Source of the DNA: Bdellovibrionaceae bacterium UBA2466
Lineage (GTDB): Bacteria; Bdellovibrionota; FAC87; UBA2466
Assembly: GCA_002342225.1 (NCBI GenBank)
Contig: DDPO01000186.1
Coordinates: 1 to 5,066 of the forward strand
Direction: 5' to 3'
DNA: 5,066 nucleotides
Below are positions 1-5,066 of the stretch, piece after piece. The position numbers and the translations under genes were made by a program. Positions within the stretch are counted from its first letter, which is position 1. Each line of letters begins with the position of its first letter. The notes under the pieces were generated by a model, which worked only from the letters and a program-made list of their open reading frames with translations, had not been told where the DNA came from and ran no database searches.

Positions 1-399
1 AATTTAAGTTCGTTCAAAAAACAGCAGGTTGAAAAAATTGCTCATTGGAAGAAGAAATTAGCTCCTTACCATGGAACCAAAGTCATCGGATATCACATGA
101 GCTTCAACTACTTGTTCAAATACTTTGGATTTGAAATGGTGGGATTTTTAGAGCCTAAACCGGGCATTCAGCCCACAGCTCAGCACATTTTGAGCATCAT
201 CAAACTGGCCCAAGATCAAAAAGTGAGATTAATTGCGGTTGAAAACTTTTTTGATCCCAAACCCGGTGAAACCTTGGCCGAAAAAACAAAAGCTAAATTG
301 GTTTCAATGCCAGCTTATGTAGGGGGTGACGAGAAATCTAAAACCTATCATGAATGGATGGATCATTTGATCGATGATTTAGAAAAAGGACTCAAATGA
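1..399 (+). CDS. Metal ABC transporter substrate-binding protein (ZnuA/TroA family), 5' partial
   Basis: This is the C-terminal 132 residues of a periplasmic or lipid-anchored binding protein that captures a divalent metal, most likely Zn2+, and delivers it to the ABC-3 permease encoded next. The frame is open from base 1, so the true start, signal peptide and N-terminal lobe lie outside the window; the first ATG at 97 is internal. Visible family hallmarks are KVIGYHMSFNYLFKYFGFE (fragment residues 27-45), then LEPKPGIQPTAQHI, the typical start of the second lobe, then a helix-strand pair ending in IAVENFF, and a C-terminal VGGDEKSKTYHEWMDHLIDDL. By family comparison, His32 of the fragment would be the third metal ligand and Asp110 may be the fourth. 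A His rather than Glu at the third site fits zinc-type members, but specificity cannot be fixed from half a protein. It ends at TGA 397-399, overlapping the permease start, which implies translational coupling. Confidence 0.88.
   Translation, partial: NLSSFKKQQVEKIAHWKKKLAPYHGTKVIGYHMSFNYLFKYFGFEMVGFLEPKPGIQPTAQHILSIIKLAQDQKVRLIAVENFFDPKPGETLAEKTKAKLVSMPAYVGGDEKSKTYHEWMDHLIDDLEKGLK
386..390 (+). promoter_or_regulatory. Shine-Dalgarno site of the ABC-3 permease gene
   Basis: AAGGA lies five bases before the ATG at 396, inside the last codons of the binding-protein gene. Together with the ATGA stop/start overlap at 396-399 it supports ATG 396 as the permease start and suggests coupled translation of the two transporter subunits. 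Confidence 0.7.
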
Positions 400-1217
400 G
401 TTGGGAAGTCATCCAGTTTTTGCTCCCAGCTTTCTGCATTTGCCTTATTCTAACTGGAATTCATGTTTATCTAGGCATTCACGTCATATCGAGAGGAGTA
501 ATTTTCGTAGATTTGGCATTGGCTCAAATTGCGGCCCTCGGAGCCACTGTTGCTTTTCTATTAGGCTTACCTCACGAAGGCGGAGCTACCTATTTTGTGA
601 GCTTGGCTTTTACTTTAGTAGGGGCTGCCATTTTTGCTGCAACTCGCAATGTAGAGAAGAGAAGAATTCCCCAAGAAGCTATTATCGGCGTGACTTACGC
701 TATCAGTAGTGCCGCTATTATCATTTTGACTGATAAGTCGAGCCACGGAGCTGAACACATCAAAGACATGCTGGTCGGCAACATTCTCTGGGTGAGCTGG
801 AAAGATGTTTTAACCACTTTAGGGCTATACACTGCCATCTCCATTTTTCATTATAAATTTCGAAAAAAGTTTCTACTGATCTCTCTTCATCCAGAAGAAG
901 CAAAAGCAAAGAAACTTTCGTTGAAGCTTTGGGACCTCCTTTTCTATGCGAGCTTTGGTTTTGTGATCACAAGTTCAGTAAAAGTGGCTGGGGTTTTACT
1001 GGTGTTCTCTTATTTGGTGGTGCCATCCATTATTGGAATGCTCTTTAGTAGTTCGGTTAAAGGCAGGCTAGCTATCGGCTGGAGTGTCGGCTTTATGGCT
1101 AGTGTTTGTGGTCTTGTGGCATCCTATATCTTTGATCTTCCCACCGGAGCCTGCCTAGTAGTTCTGTTTGGTCTACTTCTTTTGATAGCAGGCGTTATTC
1201 GTTGGTTCTTAAAATAG
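396..1217 (+). CDS. Metal ABC transporter permease, ABC-3 family (ZnuB/TroC/MntB-like)
   Basis: This is a 273-residue inner-membrane subunit that forms the channel of a zinc/manganese/iron ABC importer, at full length for the family. Hydrophobic segments lie at roughly residues 6-28, 37-57, 66-82, 93-112, 136-152, 182-213, 226-247 and 251-271, giving about eight membrane spans. Conserved family stretches are HVISRGVIFVDLALAQIAALGA (29-50), EAIIGVTYAISSAAIIILTDK (94-114), HGAEHIKDMLVGNILWV (117-133), VKVAGVLLVFSYLVVPS (195-211) and DLPTGACLVVLFGL (247-260). The HGAEHIKDMLVGNILWV region precedes the cytoplasmic part that usually contacts the ATPase. The ATG overlaps the stop of the binding-protein gene, so the two are one operon. 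The ATPase gene is not downstream; it must be upstream of the window or encoded elsewhere. The family assignment is firm. The metal is not: ZnuB-like zinc transport is the default inference. Confidence 0.93.
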   Translation: MSWEVIQFLLPAFCICLILTGIHVYLGIHVISRGVIFVDLALAQIAALGATVAFLLGLPHEGGATYFVSLAFTLVGAAIFAATRNVEKRRIPQEAIIGVTYAISSAAIIILTDKSSHGAEHIKDMLVGNILWVSWKDVLTTLGLYTAISIFHYKFRKKFLLISLHPEEAKAKKLSLKLWDLLFYASFGFVITSSVKVAGVLLVFSYLVVPSIIGMLFSSSVKGRLAIGWSVGFMASVCGLVASYIFDLPTGACLVVLFGLLLLIAGVIRWFLK

Positions 1218-1257
1218 GTCTCTAAAACCCTTGTCCCTCGGCCTTTTTAGCAACACC

Positions 1258-1285
1258 TTGACTCTTTCCCTTACTTACCAAAAAT
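1258..1285 (+). promoter_or_regulatory. Weak candidate sigma-70-type promoter upstream of the helicase gene
   Basis: TTGACT at 1258-1263 matches five of six bases of the -35 consensus. AAAAAT at 1280-1285, 16 bases later, matches four of six of the -10 consensus but lacks the important first T. Transcription would start near 1292, giving a leader of about 20 bases that keeps the ribosome binding site at 1301-1306. The match is weak, and co-transcription with the transporter genes is possible because no terminator is seen between them. Confidence 0.28.
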
Positions 1286-1300
1286 GGTGTACTTTTAATT

Positions 1301-1306
1301 AAGGGG
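1301..1306 (+). promoter_or_regulatory. Shine-Dalgarno site deciding the TTG start of the helicase gene
   Basis: AAGGGG is separated by six bases from the TTG at 1313. An in-frame TAG at 1307-1309 lies between the two, so no start further upstream is possible. This site is the main reason for accepting TTG as initiator. It directly follows the palindrome TTAATTAA (1295-1302), which shares its first two bases. Confidence 0.65.
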
Positions 1307-1312
1307 TAGGTC

Positions 1313-3328
1313 TTGGAAAGTCATTGGCTTAATGGGCTAAATTCAGAGCAAAAAGAAGCGGCAGTTCATGATCATGGCCCCCTATTGATTTTAGCTGGAG
1401 CGGGATCAGGTAAAACCACTGTATTAGTCGCCCGAACTGGAAGACTCATCGAAGAGAAAGTTGTTAAACCCCAAGAGCTTTGTGTGATGACTTTCACCAA
1501 CAAAGCAGCTCGAGAATTAAAGCATCGAGTGAAAAGTAAATTGGGAGAAAATTTCGGTTCGATATGGGCTGGAACTTTTCACTCCTTTGGACGTCAGATC
1601 CTGAGAGAGTTTTACAAAGAGGCTGGCCTTCCTAAAACCTTTGGAATCCTCGACCCTGGAGACGCATCTGCCATTGTGAAAGAGGTTTTAAAAGATTTTC
1701 ACTTGGGAGATAAGACGGCTTACGATGCAGATAAAATCCTAAGTATCATGAGTTTTTGGAGAGAGAGCGGTAAAACTTCAACTTCGAGTGTAGACGAATA
1801 TGAACAAGCGGTTGAATGGATTCTTCCCCACTATCACAAAAAGCTAAAACAACTCGGAATGACCGACTTCGATGGACTCATTCTAAAACCTATCGAGCTC
1901 ATGGAAAAAAACCAAGCGATACGAGAAAAGCTTCAAACACAATTCCGACAAGTGATGGTAGACGAGTTTCAAGACACCAATTTAATGCAGATGAAGCTTA
2001 TTCGCCTACTTACCGCTTCTCACAATAACTTAACTGTTGTTGGAGACGACGATCAGTCGATTTACGGTTGGCGAGGAGCTTGTATTAAAAATATTTTAGA
2101 CTTTCCAAAACAGTATCGGGATTGCAAAGTTGTTCGACTTGAGCAGAACTACCGTTCTTCGCCTGCTATTTTAGAGGTGGCGAATTCCATCATTGCGAAA
2201 AACAATGAGCGCCACAAAAAAGTTCTTAAACCATCGAAAAAGAACTCGGAGAACAGCCTTCCTAAAATCCTGGTTTTTGAAAATGAAGCTGAGGAAGGTG
2301 AGCAGATCGCTGGAGAAATTCAGCACTACAAGAAAATGGGCTTTAAAAACCGTGAAATCGCTGTTCTTTATCGCTCAAACGGCCAAGGGCCCATCATCGA
2401 AGCTGAGCTTCGAAAAATGCAAGTTCCCTACAGCATGACTGGAGGAACCGCTTTTTTCGATCGCAAAGAGACTCGCGACATCTTGGCCTACTTAAAATCC
2501 GCTCTCAAGCCAAGTGAACTGGCGTTAAGAAGGATTTTAAATACCCCTCCCCGCGGTATAGGAGATAAGTCTCTCGAGCATATCGAAGGTCTTTGCGAAA
2601 AAAGAAAACTGCCGTTTTGGAAAGCTGCTTTGGAGTGGCAAGAAGCCGGAGTCGATGAAAAAGCGGGTGCAGCGATAGATAATCTTTTTCTGCTTCTTAA
2701 AAATTTACCTGTCCAGTTATTGGCAACTACCAAAACACCCGGTGAAAATCTTTGTGATTTTTTAGTTTCTATTGGTTACAAATCTCACCTTGAAAAAATG
2801 GCCACCAATTCGTTAGTGGCTCATAACAAATGGAAGCTTATAGAAATTTTTGCAAGAGTTTTGGACCGCCAATTTGAGAAATCTACTCGCTCCGTTGAAA
2901 CTCTGCGTGATTTTGTGGACTCTATGGAATTGAGAGACACCCTAGAAGACAAAGAAAATGAAGATCAAGTTCAACTGATGACCCTACACGCTTGTAAAGG
3001 TTTAGAATTCCCTGTGGTTTTCTTGATTGGGGTCGAAGAGGACATACTACCTCACAAAACTCTTGGGTCCGACATTCCAGAAGAACGGAGACTTTTTTAT
3101 GTGGGAGTTACTCGCGCCCAACAGCATCTCATTTTAAGCCGAGTCCAAAAAAGACAGCGCCATGGAAAGCTACTAGACTCAGCCCCTTCAAGATTTCTTC
3201 TTGAAATACCTAAAAATCTAATGGAAGAGAGAGTAGGTCCAAGAACTGTATCTCAAGAGAGCCGAAAAGCGATGCTTGCCGAGCTGTTTAAAAAGCTCGA
3301 TGGCCCCTCTGCCCCTATCACTAGATAA
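1313..3328 (+). CDS. rep: ATP-dependent DNA helicase, UvrD/Rep/PcrA family (Rep-like)
   Basis: This is a 671-residue SF1A 3'-5' DNA helicase that unwinds DNA with ATP in replication restart, clearing protein roadblocks, or repair. All signature motifs are present in order: Q motif LNSEQKEA (9-16), Walker A GAGSGKTT (29-36), Ia TFTNKAARE (60-68), Ib GTFHSFGR (87-94), II VDEFQDTN (216-223), III GDDDQSIYGWRGA (244-256), IV LEQNYRSS (276-283), V TLHACKGLEFP (557-567) and VI ERRLFYVGVTRA (591-602). It resembles E. coli Rep (673 residues) in length, in GGTAFFDRKETRDILAYL (377-394), in DQVQLMTLHA (551-560) and in PSRFLLEIP (625-633) near the C-terminus, where UvrD and PcrA carry a longer tail. The start is TTG, fixed by the in-frame TAG at 1307-1309 and an AAGGGG site; the Q motif follows within ten residues, as expected. 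Family certainty is very high; Rep rather than PcrA/UvrD is an inference from remembered sequences. Confidence 0.93.
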   Translation: MESHWLNGLNSEQKEAAVHDHGPLLILAGAGSGKTTVLVARTGRLIEEKVVKPQELCVMTFTNKAARELKHRVKSKLGENFGSIWAGTFHSFGRQILREFYKEAGLPKTFGILDPGDASAIVKEVLKDFHLGDKTAYDADKILSIMSFWRESGKTSTSSVDEYEQAVEWILPHYHKKLKQLGMTDFDGLILKPIELMEKNQAIREKLQTQFRQVMVDEFQDTNLMQMKLIRLLTASHNNLTVVGDDDQSIYGWRGACIKNILDFPKQYRDCKVVRLEQNYRSSPAILEVANSIIAKNNERHKKVLKPSKKNSENSLPKILVFENEAEEGEQIAGEIQHYKKMGFKNREIAVLYRSNGQGPIIEAELRKMQVPYSMTGGTAFFDRKETRDILAYLKSALKPSELALRRILNTPPRGIGDKSLEHIEGLCEKRKLPFWKAALEWQEAGVDEKAGAAIDNLFLLLKNLPVQLLATTKTPGENLCDFLVSIGYKSHLEKMATNSLVAHNKWKLIEIFARVLDRQFEKSTRSVETLRDFVDSMELRDTLEDKENEDQVQLMTLHACKGLEFPVVFLIGVEEDILPHKTLGSDIPEERRLFYVGVTRAQQHLILSRVQKRQRHGKLLDSAPSRFLLEIPKNLMEERVGPRTVSQESRKAMLAELFKKLDGPSAPITR

Positions 3329-3350
3329 TTGCAGGCCAATAGGCTATAAC
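3322..3350 (+). promoter_or_regulatory. Candidate promoter for prfC giving a nearly leaderless transcript
   Basis: TAGATA (3322-3327, four of six matches to TTGACA) and TATAAC (3345-3350, five of six matches to TATAAT) are separated by the ideal 17 bases. The -35 box overlaps the helicase stop codon (3326-3328). The predicted transcription start is around 3357, only about four bases before the prfC ATG at 3361. No Shine-Dalgarno sequence is present before that ATG, which is consistent with a leaderless message. The matches are read by eye and could be chance. Confidence 0.4.
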
Positions 3351-3360
3351 TCTCAAACTT

Positions 3361-5049
3361 ATGGCTTTGGACTCAGAATTTCAAAAACAGTTAGAAAATC
3401 AGGTTGGGAAACGCAGGACTTTCGCCATTATTTCTCATCCCGATGCTGGTAAGACCACCTTAACTGAAAAACTTCTTCTTTATGGTGGAGCCATTCATTT
3501 GGCAGGAGCAGTTAAAGCCAAGGCCAGCCAACGAAACACCACTTCCGACTGGATGGAGATAGAAAAGCAACGAGGAATCTCTATCAGTACTTCCGTTCTG
3601 CAATTTGGCTACGATGGTTATCAAGTCAACCTTCTAGATACTCCTGGTCATAAAGACTTTTCTGAAGATACTTTTAGAACTTTGGTAGCAGTAGATGCAG
3701 CAGTCATGTTAATCGATGCTGCAAAGGGAGTGGAACCACAAACACGAAAGTTATTTGAAGTCTGCCGACTTCGAGGGCTTCCTATCTTTACTTTTATCAA
3801 CAAAATGGACCGTCCAGCGCGCGATCCCCTAGAGCTTATCGATGAATTAGAAAGGGTTCTAGGAATTCGCTCAAGCCCTATAAGTTGGCCGATTGGAATG
3901 GGAGACCGTTTTAAAGGTGTTTACGATCGCAATACCAAAGAAGTTCATCTATTCAAATCATTCGATCGCGCTCATGCTGCCAAACAGATTCCTGTTGTTA
4001 AAGTGTCGAATATCGAAGACCCTGCCTCTTTAGAGGCCATAGCAGGTTCGGAAGATGAAAAAGAGGTCTACCGCGAACTTCACAAAGAGGTCATCTCTCA
4101 ACTGGAACTTCTAGAGATTGCGGGTGATCCTTTGGATATGGAAAGAGTTTTAGCTGGCCAGCTCACTCCGGTGTTTTTTGGCAGCGCCATGAACAACTTT
4201 GGTGTGGAACATTTCCTACAGAACTTCTTAAAAATGGCACCCCCACCAGCAGGCAGAATAACTGACAAAGGCCCCGTGAGCCCCACAGATCCCAATTTTT
4301 CAGGCCTCTTTTTTAAAATTCAAGCCAACATGGATCCTCAACATCGCGACCGTGTGGCTTTCTTGCGTGTTTGCTCTGGCAAATTCACCCGAGGAATGAC
4401 AGTTAAACACGGCCGTCTCCAAACAGATTACAAACTCAATAAGCCTTTAAACTTCTTCGCTCAAGAGAGAGTTCTCATTGAGGAGGCTTGGCCTGGAGAT
4501 ATTGTAGGGCTGCTCGATACCACTGGAGATTTTCGTATCGGAGATACTCTCTGTGAAAAAGGAATTTTTGAATATGAAGGGGTCCCTCGTTTCTCACCTG
4601 AATTTTTTGCGAGTGTCACTACAGCTGACCCCTTAAAAAGAAAACAGCTCCAAAAAGGTCTCGACCAGCTGACTGAGGAAGGGATTATTCAGATCTTTAA
4701 ACACAAAGATCGAGGAGATGTGGCTCCGGTTTTAGGTGTTGTGGGAGCCCTGCAATTCGAAGTTCTCGAGCACCGACTAAAAACTGAATATAATGTTGCG
4801 GCAAAACTTGAACGGATGCCCTACCAACGGGCCAGATGGGTGGTTGAAAGTGAAAACAATGGAAAACTTCAAGATTCGCTCCGCGATTTCAATGCATTTG
4901 CTGATTGCTTAGTCGTTTACGACCGTGATCAACTTCCAGTTGTGCTCTTCAAAACAGAATGGAATCTGTCTTGGGCCGAAGGCCGCTATCCCCACCTCAA
5001 GTTTCTCCCCTCCGCCCCCAAAAGGTACGGCTTTACTTCTGGTAGGTAG
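3361..5049 (+). CDS. prfC: Peptide chain release factor 3 (RF3)
   Basis: This is a 562-residue cytoplasmic translational GTPase that removes RF1/RF2 from the ribosome after peptide release. The G domain occupies about residues 1-290: G1 HPDAGKTT (26-33), switch I RGISIST (71-77), G3 DTPGH (93-97), G4 NKMD (147-150) and the RF3-type SWPIGMGDRFKGVY (175-188). RF3-specific stretches, absent from EF-G, include KAKASQRNTTSDWMEIEKQRGISIS, FKIQANMDPQHRDRVAF (318-334) in domain II, and GALQFEVLEHRLKTEYNV (462-479) in domain III. E. coli RF3 has 529 residues; the extra length lies mainly in an acidic helical stretch around residues 215-255 and in a short basic C-terminal tail ending KRYGFTSGR. In-frame TAG at 3340-3342 and the absence of another Met before residue 65 fix ATG 3361 as the start, although it lacks a ribosome binding site. 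It lies 32 bases after the helicase gene, on the same strand. Identification is firm. Confidence 0.97.
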   Translation: MALDSEFQKQLENQVGKRRTFAIISHPDAGKTTLTEKLLLYGGAIHLAGAVKAKASQRNTTSDWMEIEKQRGISISTSVLQFGYDGYQVNLLDTPGHKDFSEDTFRTLVAVDAAVMLIDAAKGVEPQTRKLFEVCRLRGLPIFTFINKMDRPARDPLELIDELERVLGIRSSPISWPIGMGDRFKGVYDRNTKEVHLFKSFDRAHAAKQIPVVKVSNIEDPASLEAIAGSEDEKEVYRELHKEVISQLELLEIAGDPLDMERVLAGQLTPVFFGSAMNNFGVEHFLQNFLKMAPPPAGRITDKGPVSPTDPNFSGLFFKIQANMDPQHRDRVAFLRVCSGKFTRGMTVKHGRLQTDYKLNKPLNFFAQERVLIEEAWPGDIVGLLDTTGDFRIGDTLCEKGIFEYEGVPRFSPEFFASVTTADPLKRKQLQKGLDQLTEEGIIQIFKHKDRGDVAPVLGVVGALQFEVLEHRLKTEYNVAAKLERMPYQRARWVVESENNGKLQDSLRDFNAFADCLVVYDRDQLPVVLFKTEWNLSWAEGRYPHLKFLPSAPKRYGFTSGR

Positions 5050-5066
5050 CTTTCTATTCGATTTGG

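Noticed and set aside
401..709. Open frame of 102 codons overlapping the permease in another frame.
   Set aside because: Its translation is rich in Arg, Ser, Cys and His without domain character, and it lies wholly inside a well-conserved gene, so it is a shadow frame.
1182..1215. TTGATA (1182-1187) and TAAAAT (1210-1215) as a helicase promoter inside the permease end.
   Set aside because: The spacing is 22 bases, too long for a sigma-70-type promoter; both hexamers are likely chance in AT-rich coding sequence.
1222..1250. Inverted repeat CTAAAA ... TTTTAG with a T-run after the permease, as a possible terminator.
   Set aside because: The stem is only six mostly A-T pairs around a 17-base loop that cannot pair further, and the T-run is part of the stem, so it does not look like an intrinsic terminator.
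1294..1302. TTTAAT (1294-1299) as a -10 box, and the palindrome TTAATTAA (1295-1302) as an operator.
   Set aside because: No acceptable -35 lies 16-18 bases upstream, and initiation there would cut away the ribosome binding site. An eight-base AT palindrome is expected by chance.
2488..2733. Antisense open frame of 81 codons within the helicase gene.
   Set aside because: It is fully contained in a conserved coding region, with no supporting start context or recognisable protein features.
4098..4295. Antisense open frame of 65 codons within prfC.
   Set aside because: It is a low-complexity shadow of the RF3 coding frame with no recognisable features.

Overview
The window holds four same-strand genes packed tightly on the + strand, with no sign of mobile DNA, CRISPR, rRNA or tRNA. 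The sequence is moderately AT-rich, with short intergenic gaps and ordinary housekeeping content. A Rep-like helicase, a bacterial release factor 3 and a TroA/ABC-3 type metal importer together indicate a bacterium. The protein style suggests a Gram-negative of the former deltaproteobacterial or Bdellovibrionota kind, but this is an impression from recalled sequences, not a search result.

Region 1-1217 is the end of a metal-uptake operon. It contains the C-terminal 132 residues of a periplasmic or lipid-anchored metal-binding protein (cut by the window edge) and, overlapping its stop by four bases (ATGA), the complete ABC-3 family permease. The ATPase subunit is not in the window and is not immediately downstream, so it probably lies upstream or elsewhere. 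The metal is most likely zinc, possibly manganese or iron.

The 95-base gap 1218-1312 carries a good ribosome binding site and a weak candidate promoter, but no convincing terminator hairpin. It leads into a complete superfamily 1A DNA helicase (1313-3328) that starts with TTG and resembles Rep more than UvrD or PcrA in length and in several motifs.

After a further 32 bases comes prfC (3361-5049), encoding peptide chain release factor 3, a GTPase that recycles RF1/RF2 from the ribosome after termination. It has no Shine-Dalgarno sequence. A promoter-like pair (TAGATA, 17 bases, TATAAC) sits so close that the transcript could begin about four bases before the ATG, which makes a leaderless prfC mRNA possible. 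The last 17 bases hold nothing recognisable.

The three units are functionally unrelated (metal import, replication/repair, translation termination), so the layout looks like ordinary chromosomal core. I found no evidence of a new biological system. The possible leaderless prfC start is the observation most worth checking.
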